Shown here: positions 1 to 8,064 of the stretch, piece by piece
Numbering within the stretch: the first letter of the stretch is position 1
Layout of the letters: each line of letters opens with the position of its first letter
DNA from: Flavobacteriales bacterium
GTDB lineage: Bacteria > Bacteroidota > Bacteroidia > Flavobacteriales_D > Crocinitomicaceae
DNA: 10,180 nt
Assembly (NCBI GenBank): GCA_947496835.1
Contig: CANMFV010000021.1
Location: 1 to 10,180, forward strand
Reading direction: 5' to 3'
Position numbers and translations under genes: made by a program
Notes under the pieces: generated by a model
Databases searched by the model: none
What the model saw: only the letters and a program-made list of their open reading frames with translations
What the model was told of the DNA's origin: nothing

Positions 1-1178
1 TCTCGAAAAGTCTCTCATATGTGGACTTCTTGAAATCCATTAACATGAGTTATCATGGAAACGACCCTGATTATTATCGTTTAATCTCCAGCAGAGATAA
101 ATTACGATTAAAACGCTATTTCGATAAATTTGATGTGAGCAGTTTAAATGGGGGTAATATTTCATTAAAAAACCTCATCGACACAAGCAACACTACCTTA
201 CGCATTCGTATGCAAATGCGTGAGCTCGGCTCTTATAAAGTTTCAGATAAAGTTGATTTGTTACGCCTTAAAGTTGACAGCATTTTGAATCCTGAAAAGA
301 AAGATTACGAACGTTTGTATTCGAAATACTTAAAGGGAAATAAATCCGCAGCAGATTCTTTGGTTTACAATTATTCCAGCATCTATAACAATGTGACAGC
401 CTTGCTTTCAAAAGGAAACAACAATGTTCAGATGGCATTCGATCTAGACCCTGAAAATCTTCGTCCTTATTTAGGTAAACCAAACTTTAAAAAAGTTTTA
501 CGCGCCGCTATTGACCAAGAATATTACGTATCTACGTTTACCGGAACAGCTGTAGTTGTTTCTGAGGGAACAAAATATTTGTTTGTAAACTTGCTGCAAA
601 GTTTGGTCTTTGCCATCATTTCCATCGCTATTTTGATGGCGTTTTTATTCCGGTCAATTAAAATAATTGTCGTTTCCATGATTCCAAATATCATTCCATT
701 GCTGTTCACCGCTGGAATTATGGGTTACTTCAAAATTCCATTAAAGCCTTCCACTATTTTAGTGTTTGGTATTGCTTTGGGTATAACCGTAGATAATGCC
801 ATCCTCTTCCTGGCAAAATACCGCCAAGAATTGCGTGCGCATTCATGGGATGTGAAACATGCCATTTTACTTTCATTGAGAGAAACTGGACTAGGTATTT
901 TCTATACGTCTGTGATTTTGTTCTTTGGGTTTATCATGTTTGTCTTTTCACAATTTGGCGGTACGAAAGGACTGGGATTATTAGTTTCAATTACGATTCT
1001 TGTTGGAATGGTTACCAACTTAATTATCCTCCCTTCTTTACTACTAACCTTTGAACGCAAGTCGTTTGTGAAATCATTTGAAGAACCTTACTTCGATATT
1101 TACGATGAAGAAACGGACTATGACACAGATAAATTGGAGGTTGAAATTGAAGGTATTCGAAAAGAAATTGAAGGATAG
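1..1178 (+). CDS. RND/MMPL-superfamily transporter, C-terminal part (5' end outside window)
   Basis: This is the C-terminal part of a large inner-membrane transporter of the RND superfamily (MMPL type), which would move a lipid or other hydrophobic substrate using the proton gradient; the substrate cannot be told. The frame is open to the left edge (SKSLSYVDFLKSIN is read from position 3), so the GTG at 21 is not taken as a start. Counting from that GTG, residues 1-185 are a soluble periplasmic loop. Membrane segments lie near 187-210, 214-236, 242-265, 290-310 and 315-345. The stretch GIALGITVDNAILFLAKYR (250-268) matches the conserved RND motif with an acidic residue inside the membrane, and NIIPLL (223-228) is also typical. 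The last 35 residues form a cytoplasmic tail rich in Asp and Glu. The gene ends in TAG, 16 nt before a hairpin terminator. The family is secure and the substrate unknown. Confidence 0.88.
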   Translation, partial: SKSLSYVDFLKSINMSYHGNDPDYYRLISSRDKLRLKRYFDKFDVSSLNGGNISLKNLIDTSNTTLRIRMQMRELGSYKVSDKVDLLRLKVDSILNPEKKDYERLYSKYLKGNKSAADSLVYNYSSIYNNVTALLSKGNNNVQMAFDLDPENLRPYLGKPNFKKVLRAAIDQEYYVSTFTGTAVVVSEGTKYLFVNLLQSLVFAIISIAILMAFLFRSIKIIVVSMIPNIIPLLFTAGIMGYFKIPLKPSTILVFGIALGITVDNAILFLAKYRQELRAHSWDVKHAILLSLRETGLGIFYTSVILFFGFIMFVFSQFGGTKGLGLLVSITILVGMVTNLIILPSLLLTFERKSFVKSFEEPYFDIYDEETDYDTDKLEVEIEGIRKEIEG

Positions 1179-1194
1179 GAAAATCCAAACACAT

Positions 1195-1225
1195 AAAAAA
1201 AGACAGCTTTAGGGCTGTCTTTTTT
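1195..1225. terminator. Bidirectional rho-independent terminator
   Basis: A perfect 7-bp stem (AGACAGC at 1201-1207 with GCTGTCT at 1214-1220) closes a 6-nt loop. It is flanked by seven A on the left (1195-1201) and six T on the right (1220-1225), so each strand ends in a U-tract. It lies 16 nt after the transporter stop (22 nt to the stem) and 23 nt beyond the paaZ stop, the place expected for a terminator shared by two convergent genes. Confidence 0.9.
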
Positions 1226-1243
1226 GTTTACTATAAAGATGTA

Positions 1244-3292
1244 TCAATTATCGTTTAATTTTTTAACCATCGTGAGGATTGTTGCCAAAGCCACTGTTTC
1301 TCCGGTTTCATCATAGACATCTACCAAGAACTTAACAATTCCTTTTGGAATGTCGTCTTCGCTTCGTTTTTCTTGATCAACTTTTTCCTTCACTGTGAAT
1401 CGCACACCAATTGTCGCACCAGGATAAACTGGCTTCGTAAAACGCGCTTCCTCCAATCCATAATTTAAAAGCACCGGTCCTTTTTTCGGATCAACAAACA
1501 ATCCTGCTGCTTTAGAAAGGATAAAATATCCGTGAGCAACGCGTCGCTCGAAAATTGTTCCTTCCAATGATGTTGCATCCATGTGTGCATAGAAATTATC
1601 TCCAGAAACGTTTGCGAAATTGACAATATCCGCATCCGTAACGGTATGTTTGTGAGTAAATACTGTTTCACCAATCACTAATTCCTCAAAGTGTTTTCTA
1701 AACACATGCGGATTTGCTTCGGGCATCTCTGCTCCAACTTGGAATTGCTCTGTGATTGCAGTAATTGTAGTCGGGTGACCTTGGATGGCTGTGCGTTGCA
1801 AATAATGCAATACGCCGCGTTTACCACCCATTTCTTCACCGCCTCCAGCACGACCAGGTCCACCATGCGTTAACAAAGGCATCGGTGATCCGTGACCAGT
1901 ACTTTCCTTGGCACATTGTTCATTTAACACGAGAATACGTCCGTGCATACTTGCAGCACCAACGACATAATCACGCGCTTCTTGGTTATCTGGTGTGACG
2001 ATAGAAGAAACTAATGAACCCTTACCCATTTTTGCTAATTCGATGGCGTCATCCAATTCTTTATACGGCATGATGGTCGCAACAGGTCCAAACGCCTCTA
2101 TTTCGTGGCACGCAGTCTGATGAAACGGATTGTCATTTCTAAATAATATTGGAGCGAAAAATGCATCCCTTTTTGCGGATGAACCAACGATATCAAAATG
2201 ATCTAAATCGCCAAACACAATCTGCTGAAATTTGCTTAATTCTTCCACAGAAGAACGAACGCGTTCAGCTTGTAAACGTGTTGCCAAAGGTCCCATTCGT
2301 ACTCCTTCTTCCGACGGATTACCAATTTTTGTTGAAGCTAAACGTGCAGAAATCGCTGACTGAACCTCATCAATGAATTCTTCTGGAACTATAATTCTTC
2401 GGACAGCCGTACATTTTTGTCCAGCTTTAATCGTTATTTCTTTGACCGTTTCTTTAATGAATAAATCGAACTCCACTGTTCCAGGTATTGCTTTTTTACC
2501 AAGTACGGTTGCGTTGAGTGAATCTGCTTCTAAATTGAACGAAACACTTTCCTGAGAAATGCGCGGCAACCCTTTTAAGATTTTTCCTGTAGCAGCACTG
2601 CCGGTGAAGGTCACTATGTCACGAGCATCAACATGGTCTAAAATTCCACGTCCCAATCCACAAATCAATTGTAGGGATCCCTCGGGAAGAATTTTCGATG
2701 CGATGATATCACGAACCACAACCTCCGTTAAGTAACACGTATATTCTGACGGCTTTACCAAGGCTGGAACTCCCGCCATTAAATTCACGGCTATTTTTTC
2801 CAACATCCCCCAAACCGGGAAATTAAACGCATTAATGTGAACGGCCACTCCTTCTTTTGGCACCATGATGTGATGTCCAATGAAGGTTCCGTTTTTAGAC
2901 AATGGTGCAGCAGTACCGTCAACATAATAAGGTAAATCAGGGAACTGTTTTCTTAAAGAAGCATTTGCAAATAAATTTCCGATTCCGCCTTCGATGTCGA
3001 TCCATGAATCAACTTTCGTTGCGCCGGTCCATGAACTGACCTCATAATAACGGTCTTTTCGTTCCATTAAAAATAGCGCAAGTGCTTTGAGCATTCGGCC
3101 TCTTTCTTGAAAGGTCATTTTACGTAAAGCTCTTCCACCCGTTCTTCGTCCATAATCTAATACCTGCTCATAATCAATTCCAGCACTTGAAACAGATCCT
3201 AATTCGGCGTTTGTTACAGCATGAAAGAGTTCTGTTTCTACTCCATCACCGTTCATCCAATTTCCTAGGATGTAATTTTGAAAAGTACTCAT
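1244..3292 (-). CDS. paaZ: PaaZ: bifunctional oxepin-CoA hydrolase / 3-oxo-5,6-dehydrosuberyl-CoA semialdehyde dehydrogenase
   Basis: This is a cytoplasmic enzyme of aerobic phenylacetate degradation. The C-terminal enoyl-CoA hydratase-like domain opens the oxepin-CoA ring, and the N-terminal aldehyde dehydrogenase oxidises the resulting semialdehyde. The 682 residues match the usual PaaZ length (about 680). Residues 1 to about 520 are the dehydrogenase fold, with HINAFNFPVWGMLEK (152-166), the catalytic Glu in NLEADSLN (E255) and the catalytic Cys in GQKCTAVRR (C294). Residues 535-675 are a MaoC-type hot-dog domain with VSGDNFYAHMD, giving the expected Asp565 and His570 pair. Both active sites look intact. 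The ATG lies 10 nt after the rseP stop, so the two genes are probably co-transcribed. No other paa gene is in the window, which is unusual. The ALDH-MaoC fusion makes the name secure; the physiological substrate is inferred from the family. Confidence 0.95.
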   Translation of the reverse strand: MSTFQNYILGNWMNGDGVETELFHAVTNAELGSVSSAGIDYEQVLDYGRRTGGRALRKMTFQERGRMLKALALFLMERKDRYYEVSSWTGATKVDSWIDIEGGIGNLFANASLRKQFPDLPYYVDGTAAPLSKNGTFIGHHIMVPKEGVAVHINAFNFPVWGMLEKIAVNLMAGVPALVKPSEYTCYLTEVVVRDIIASKILPEGSLQLICGLGRGILDHVDARDIVTFTGSAATGKILKGLPRISQESVSFNLEADSLNATVLGKKAIPGTVEFDLFIKETVKEITIKAGQKCTAVRRIIVPEEFIDEVQSAISARLASTKIGNPSEEGVRMGPLATRLQAERVRSSVEELSKFQQIVFGDLDHFDIVGSSAKRDAFFAPILFRNDNPFHQTACHEIEAFGPVATIMPYKELDDAIELAKMGKGSLVSSIVTPDNQEARDYVVGAASMHGRILVLNEQCAKESTGHGSPMPLLTHGGPGRAGGGEEMGGKRGVLHYLQRTAIQGHPTTITAITEQFQVGAEMPEANPHVFRKHFEELVIGETVFTHKHTVTDADIVNFANVSGDNFYAHMDATSLEGTIFERRVAHGYFILSKAAGLFVDPKKGPVLLNYGLEEARFTKPVYPGATIGVRFTVKEKVDQEKRSEDDIPKGIVKFLVDVYDETGETVALATILTMVKKLNDN

Positions 3293-3302
3293 AAACGATT
3301 AA

Positions 3303-4703
3303 TTACAAAGAAGTTATCCAACGGATGAGGTCATTCCCATTGGCGTAAACCATTAAGGTTAATAATAAAACGATTCCAACCATTTGAGCGTATTCCAATA
3401 CTTTTTGAGGTGCTTCTTTTCCTGTGATTATCTCGTATAATAAGAAAACCACGTGTCCTCCATCTAATGCAGGAATAGGAAGAATATTCATAAAAGCTAA
3501 AATAATGGATAAAAGCGCGGTCGATAACCAGAACGACTCCCAATCCCATACTGGTGGAAACATATTTCCAATTGAGGCAAATCCACCAATAGAAGTAGCG
3601 CCTTTTTTGGTAAAGACAAATTTAAATTGAGAAATGTAATCCGACAGCGTGTTTTTACCAGACGACATTCCAATCGCTATGCTTTGACCTAAACCGTAGT
3701 ATTTCGTTTGAATCGCATTTGAATCAATGAGGGTTTTTCCGCTTGTTTGGAATCCGATAGTTCCATCTTGCTTCACTTTTGTTTTTAATTCGAGCGTGTC
3801 TGTTCCGCGCAATACTGTCAAATCTGTACGTTTTCCTTTTGCTAAATATAGTCCTTTGGATAATTCATCGAAATACGTCACTTTTTGATTTCCAACGCTA
3901 AGAATAATATCGTCTTTTTTCAGTCCTGCTGCTTTAGCCGGAGAATTTTTCACTACTTCGCCAACGCTATGCGCGCTTGATCTCAATCCAAAAGCTGGTA
4001 AAGCACCCACTTGAAATAATGTTCGGTCGATTTCTTTTGGTAAACGAATCGTCTCTTTTGATCCATCAGGATGAAGGACAGTCAAATTTCGAGCGCCACG
4101 GAACATAATTCCTTTATTCAACTCCTCTAAATTCAAGACTTCTTTTCCTTCAATCGTTAACACTTTGTCGCCTGAACTCATGTGGTATTTTTCCAGATAT
4201 GGATGAATACTTAATCCATGCTCCAAATTCACCGGTTTTAATTCCATTTGTCCCCAAGTAAAGACAACTCCAATATAAATAATAAATCCAAGGACGAGGT
4301 TTACGACAACTCCCCCTACCATGATGATTAGTCGTTGCCACGCTTTTTTCGAACGGAATTCCCATTCTTGCGCAGGTTGTTTTAGTTGCTCTGTGTCCAT
4401 CGACTCATCAATCATCCCAGCAATTTTCACATATCCACCAAGTGGAAGCCAGCCAAATCCCCATTCAGTCGTGTTTGGATCTTCCTTCCATTCTTTTGGG
4501 GAATCCTTTGTAAACCAAGCTGTTTTCGTAACGCCATTTACTTTTTTTCTTCTGAAAACGGAAAAAAATGGATTAAAAAACAAATAAAACTTTTCTATAC
4601 GTGTTTTAAATAATCTCGCGGGAATAAAATGGCCGAATTCATGTAGGGTCACTAAAATCGCTAGTGATAAAAATAACTGTGCTGCTTTAATCAAAAAATC
4701 CAT
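3303..4703 (-). CDS. rseP: RseP-type site-2 zinc metalloprotease (M50)
   Basis: This is an inner-membrane intramembrane protease of family M50B. In other bacteria RseP cuts anti-sigma factors and leftover signal peptides inside the membrane. The zinc motif HEFGH (21-25) sits in the first membrane segment, and the third ligand is in NILPIPALDGG (406-416, Asp414). Other helices lie near 125-148, 390-410 and 437-455. Between them are two periplasmic PDZ domains: a weak one (about 150-225) and a clear one (about 245-310, with SPAKAAGLKKDDIILSV). Relative to E. coli RseP there is an extra stretch between HEFGH and the WLPLGGYVKIAG element (about 45-85), which I recall as usual in Bacteroidota homologues. 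At 466 residues the length is normal. The gene is 68 nt downstream of polA with a candidate promoter in the gap. Its target is unknown, as no sigma/anti-sigma pair is in the window. Confidence 0.94.
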   Translation of the reverse strand: MDFLIKAAQLFLSLAILVTLHEFGHFIPARLFKTRIEKFYLFFNPFFSVFRRKKVNGVTKTAWFTKDSPKEWKEDPNTTEWGFGWLPLGGYVKIAGMIDESMDTEQLKQPAQEWEFRSKKAWQRLIIMVGGVVVNLVLGFIIYIGVVFTWGQMELKPVNLEHGLSIHPYLEKYHMSSGDKVLTIEGKEVLNLEELNKGIMFRGARNLTVLHPDGSKETIRLPKEIDRTLFQVGALPAFGLRSSAHSVGEVVKNSPAKAAGLKKDDIILSVGNQKVTYFDELSKGLYLAKGKRTDLTVLRGTDTLELKTKVKQDGTIGFQTSGKTLIDSNAIQTKYYGLGQSIAIGMSSGKNTLSDYISQFKFVFTKKGATSIGGFASIGNMFPPVWDWESFWLSTALLSIILAFMNILPIPALDGGHVVFLLYEIITGKEAPQKVLEYAQMVGIVLLLTLMVYANGNDLIRWITSL

Positions 4704-4722
4704 GTTTCTTTTTTAGGAATAA

Positions 4723-4730
4723 CAAATATA
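4723..4730 (-). promoter_or_regulatory. Candidate Bacteroidota -7 promoter box upstream of rseP
   Basis: On the minus strand this reads TATATTTG, a perfect match to the Bacteroidota primary-sigma -7 consensus TAnnTTTG. It sits 19 nt before the rseP ATG, so a transcript would have a short leader of about 13-15 nt containing an A-rich CCTAAAAAAGAAAC in place of a Shine-Dalgarno. No good TTTG element appears at the -33 distance. It would give rseP-paaZ a promoter separate from polA. An 8-mer with two free positions can occur by chance in AT-rich DNA. Confidence 0.45.
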
Positions 4731-4771
4731 CGCTTAATAATAGACCTGGTTTTTACGGTTATTGGTTGAGT

Positions 4772-7597
4772 TTAATGAGCTTCCAACCAATTTGGTGCAA
4801 TCTTCCATTCTACCTCCATTGGAACAACTAATTTAATCGCGTTTTCCATCGCTTCTTTCACCAATGTTTGCATGCGCAGTTCTTCTGAAATATGCACATC
4901 AAACACAAGCTCATCGTGCACCTGCAAAATCATTTTTGATTGTACATTTTCGGATTTCATCGCATGATCAACTGCGATCATGGCCATTTTTATGATGTCC
5001 GCAGCAGAACCTTGGATGGGTGCATTTACAGCATTTCGTTCCGCATAACCACGCACTACAGCATTCGCTGAATTGATGTCTGGCAAATACCTTCTGCGTT
5101 TCATGATTGTTTCTACATATCCCAACTCTCTAGCTTGAGCAATAACATTGTCCATGTATTTTTTGATGGTGCTATATTGCTCAAAGTATGCATCAATGAT
5201 TCCTTTTGCTTCCGTTCTGGAAATGGATAAGTTTTGTGCAAGTCCAAAAGCCGACTGACCGTAAATAATCCCAAAATTCACAGCTTTTGCTGCGCTTCGT
5301 TGATCGCGTGTAACCTCATCCAATGGCGTATGAAAAACTTTTGCCGCAGTAGCTGCGTGAATATCGTGTCCTTGTTGAAAGGCCTCAATCATATTTGGAT
5401 CCTCACTTAATGCGGCAATAATTCTCAATTCTATTTGGGAATAATCCACTGCCATTAACTGAAAATCAGAACTTCTTGCGACAAATGCCCGACGAATTTC
5501 TCGTCCTTTTGCGGATCGAATTGGAATGTTTTGCAAGTTCGGATTATTTGAACTTAATCGACCAGTAGCCGTTACCGTTTGCATAAAATTGGTGTGGATG
5601 CGTCCATCTACTTTGTCACACATTGTAGGAAGCGGATCAACATACGTGCTTTTTAATTTACGCAATTGTCGGTACTCCAATATCATAGGAATGATTGGGT
5701 GATCGTGTTCGTGCTTCTGAAGAATATCCTCAGAAGTTGCATATTGACCAGTCTTTGTTTTCTTTGCTTTACTGGAGATTTTTAATTTCTCGAAAAGAAC
5801 CTCTCCCAATTGTTTTGGGGAGTCGATGTTAAAGTCTTCGCCAGCCGCAGCTTTAATTTCTACATCTAGCCGAATTAATGTGTTATCTAAATCTTTCGAG
5901 TAATCAATTAATGCCGGAACATCAATTGAAATCCCTTCGAATTCCATGTCCTTCAATACTTTGACTAAAGGCATTTCCATTTTGTAAAATAAATCCGAAA
6001 GATGAGGCTTTTGGATTTCCGGTTCGAACAAGGTTTTCAGTTGAAGCGTGATATCTGCGTCTTCACAAGCGTAATCACAAATTTCTTCTGGTTTGAGGTC
6101 ACGCATGTTTCCTTGACCTTTGCCTCTCTTACCAATTAACGTTTCGATGGAAACTGGTTGATAATTCAAATAAAACATCGCCAAGAAATCCATGCTTTGT
6201 TTTGCCTCCGGATTGATTAAATAATGCGCAATCATCGTATCAAAAATAGGCTCTGCTACCTCGATACCATAACGTTGCAATACTTTCAAATCATACTTAA
6301 TGTTATGTGCGATTTTCTCAATGGATGGATCATCAAATAGTGGTTTGAATTCCTCCACAATTTTTTTAGCTGCTTCAAATTCAGCAGGAACTGGCACATA
6401 AAATGCTTCGCGCGCCTTGTAGGAAAATGAAAATCCAACAAGATCAGCATGCAATGCATCAATGTCCGTTGTTTCCGTATCAAAACAAACCTGAGAATGT
6501 TTTAATAGAATTTCCAATAGCTCTTTTCGTTCTTCAGCCGTCGAAATCAAATGATAACTCGGTCGTTCTGTAACAATGGTTTTGTAATTTGCTGTTGGTG
6601 TTGCTTCTTGCGGTTCAATCATACTTTGAACACCAAATAAATCTAATTGTGAACTATCTTTCGGTTCCTTTGAAGTCGCCAAATTCGTTGGTGCAGAAAC
6701 CACGATTTCCTCTCCGATTACACGTTTTGCTAAGGTTCTAAACTCTAATTCCGTAAATATCTGCATGACTTTTTCTGCATCAACGTCACACATTTCCAAT
6801 TCAGACTCGTTGAACTCCACGTCAACATCACAAATAATCGTTGCCAACATTTTTGAAACCCTTCCTTGGTCCGCGAAATTGATCACGTTTTCTTGTTGCT
6901 TTCCTTTTAGTTCATGCGCATGGTCAATTAAATTTTCTACTGACCCATATTTTGCAATCAATGTTTTAGCCGTTTTTTCACCAATTCCTGGGATTCCTGG
7001 AATATTATCTGACGCATCTCCCCAAAGTCCTAAAATGTCAATGACTTGTTCAGGACGTTCAACCTCAAACTTTTCACATACTTCTTTCACACCTAAAATC
7101 TCTGGTGGATTTCCGCCTCGACCAGGTTTGAACATAAAAATATTCTCACTTACAAGTTGTGCATAATCTTTGTCGGGCGTCATCATATATGTAGTAAACC
7201 CATGTTTTTCCGCAACTTTAGCCACAGTGCCTACGACATCGTCCGCCTCAAAACCTGGGACCTCTAAAATGGGAACATTAAATGCTTCTACAATTTGTTT
7301 AATCGGATGAATCATCGAACGGATATCTTCCGGCATTTCTTCGCGCTGTGCTTTATAAGCTGCAAATTCTTCTTGACGATGTGCAGATCCACCGGGAGGA
7401 TCAAAAACCACGGCTAAATGTGTCGGTTTCTCATTCTTAATCACATCAATGAGCACATTGGTAAAACCAAAAGCTGCTGATGTGTTTTGACCTTTCGAAT
7501 TAACCCTTGGATTTTTAGAAAAGGCAAAGTACGCTCGATAAATTAAGGCATATGCATCTAATAAGAATAGTTTTTTTGGTTTGTCAGCTGATAGCAT
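4772..7597 (-). CDS. polA: DNA polymerase I with intact 5' nuclease and proofreading domains
   Basis: This enzyme fills gaps, removes Okazaki RNA primers and acts in excision repair. Its 941 residues cover all three domains. Residues 1 to about 295 are the 5' nuclease (LLDAYALIYRAYF, FEADDVVGT, DKDYAQL, GLWGDASDNIPGIPGIGEKTA). Residues about 345-530 are the 3'-5' exonuclease with all DEDD residues: DTE (373-375), HNIKYD (431-436) and Y509/D513. Residues about 540-941 are the polymerase, with motif A VDYSQIELR (Asp718), motif B RSAAKAVNFGIIYG (R767, K771, F775, Y779) and motif C QVHDELVFD (His894, Asp895, Glu896). The phenylalanine at 775 corresponds to E. coli F762. The linker at 317-321 reads QLDLF, a consensus sliding-clamp-binding pentapeptide (plus-strand positions 6635-6649). 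The start ATG shares one base with the preceding gene's TAA (TAATG), suggesting coupled translation. Confidence 0.98.
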   Translation of the reverse strand: MLSADKPKKLFLLDAYALIYRAYFAFSKNPRVNSKGQNTSAAFGFTNVLIDVIKNEKPTHLAVVFDPPGGSAHRQEEFAAYKAQREEMPEDIRSMIHPIKQIVEAFNVPILEVPGFEADDVVGTVAKVAEKHGFTTYMMTPDKDYAQLVSENIFMFKPGRGGNPPEILGVKEVCEKFEVERPEQVIDILGLWGDASDNIPGIPGIGEKTAKTLIAKYGSVENLIDHAHELKGKQQENVINFADQGRVSKMLATIICDVDVEFNESELEMCDVDAEKVMQIFTELEFRTLAKRVIGEEIVVSAPTNLATSKEPKDSSQLDLFGVQSMIEPQEATPTANYKTIVTERPSYHLISTAEERKELLEILLKHSQVCFDTETTDIDALHADLVGFSFSYKAREAFYVPVPAEFEAAKKIVEEFKPLFDDPSIEKIAHNIKYDLKVLQRYGIEVAEPIFDTMIAHYLINPEAKQSMDFLAMFYLNYQPVSIETLIGKRGKGQGNMRDLKPEEICDYACEDADITLQLKTLFEPEIQKPHLSDLFYKMEMPLVKVLKDMEFEGISIDVPALIDYSKDLDNTLIRLDVEIKAAAGEDFNIDSPKQLGEVLFEKLKISSKAKKTKTGQYATSEDILQKHEHDHPIIPMILEYRQLRKLKSTYVDPLPTMCDKVDGRIHTNFMQTVTATGRLSSNNPNLQNIPIRSAKGREIRRAFVARSSDFQLMAVDYSQIELRIIAALSEDPNMIEAFQQGHDIHAATAAKVFHTPLDEVTRDQRSAAKAVNFGIIYGQSAFGLAQNLSISRTEAKGIIDAYFEQYSTIKKYMDNVIAQARELGYVETIMKRRRYLPDINSANAVVRGYAERNAVNAPIQGSAADIIKMAMIAVDHAMKSENVQSKMILQVHDELVFDVHISEELRMQTLVKEAMENAIKLVVPMEVEWKIAPNWLEAH

Positions 7598-8064
7598 TAT
7601 TGTTTGTCTAGATTAAGATTTAAGGTTTTCGGAGAAATCGTTTTTGTATAATTTACCGGTATTTTTACGGGAACGAATAAAAGTCCCGTTTTTACTTTTC
7701 CGCGCAATTCCAATTGAGCTGTTTCTTTAAAACGATACCGAATCAATTTGCCCAATATTCCGTCTGCAAATTTTACATGAACGAGCGTGTTTACTTCCGA
7801 ATCATTTTTTGATTTCAATCGAATTTTTTCATTTATATACAGATCACCTAGTTTTTCTCCATCGACAAATAACTCAAGTGTGGATGGTTTGATTTTGATG
7901 GGCATCCATGTGTTATTATGAATGGTGGTATTGAAACGCAGCGCTGCCTCATTCAAGTTTAAATTTTCCATTTTCATGGTGTTATTAACAAGTTCAATTG
8001 GGTCTTCAAATGTAGCACAAGATGAAAAAAGGAAAAGGAGGAAAAGAAAACTAGGCGTTTTCAT
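7597..8064 (-). CDS. Small LEA type 2-like lipoprotein
   Basis: This is a predicted lipoprotein of 155 residues. The N-terminus has a hydrophobic segment ending in LFSSC, so lipidation at Cys16 by the Lgt/LspA pathway is expected. The acidic pair after the Cys (CATFEDP) is not adjacent to it, so I cannot tell periplasmic from surface display. The rest is one beta-rich domain (about 30-145) with patterns of the LEA type 2/WHy fold: FNTTIHNNTWMPIKIK followed by LELFVDGEKLGDLYINEKIRLKSK, then a second strand series ending in VPVKIPVNYTKTI. The molecular role of this family in bacteria is unknown. The gene overlaps the dipeptidase by 14 nt and polA by 1 nt, so all three are probably translated from one message. 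The ATG at 8064 is preferred because it gives a compact signal peptide. Family assignment is from pattern recognition and less certain than the lipoprotein call. Confidence 0.8.
   Translation of the reverse strand: MKTPSFLFLLFLFSSCATFEDPIELVNNTMKMENLNLNEAALRFNTTIHNNTWMPIKIKPSTLELFVDGEKLGDLYINEKIRLKSKNDSEVNTLVHVKFADGILGKLIRYRFKETAQLELRGKVKTGLLFVPVKIPVNYTKTISPKTLNLNLDKQ

Noticed and set aside
21..23. GTG at position 21 as the start of the transporter
   Set aside because: The frame stays open to the window edge with family-like sequence (SKSLSYVDFLKSIN), and RND proteins are about 750 residues or more; the gene simply enters from the left.
2149..2555. Two plus-strand frames (75 and 60 codons) inside paaZ
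   Set aside because: Both are antisense to the catalytic core of the aldehyde dehydrogenase domain and resemble no known protein.
4321..4613. Two overlapping plus-strand frames (88 and 75 codons) opposite the rseP 5' region
   Set aside because: They are antisense to the conserved HEFGH-proximal part of rseP, rich in Phe, Ser and Cys, with no start context or domain.
6765..7166. Open frame of 133 codons on the plus strand inside polA
   Set aside because: It is fully antisense to the conserved 5' nuclease region of polA, low in complexity (many Ser, Pro and Thr) and has no recognisable domain; it is a shadow of the polA codons.
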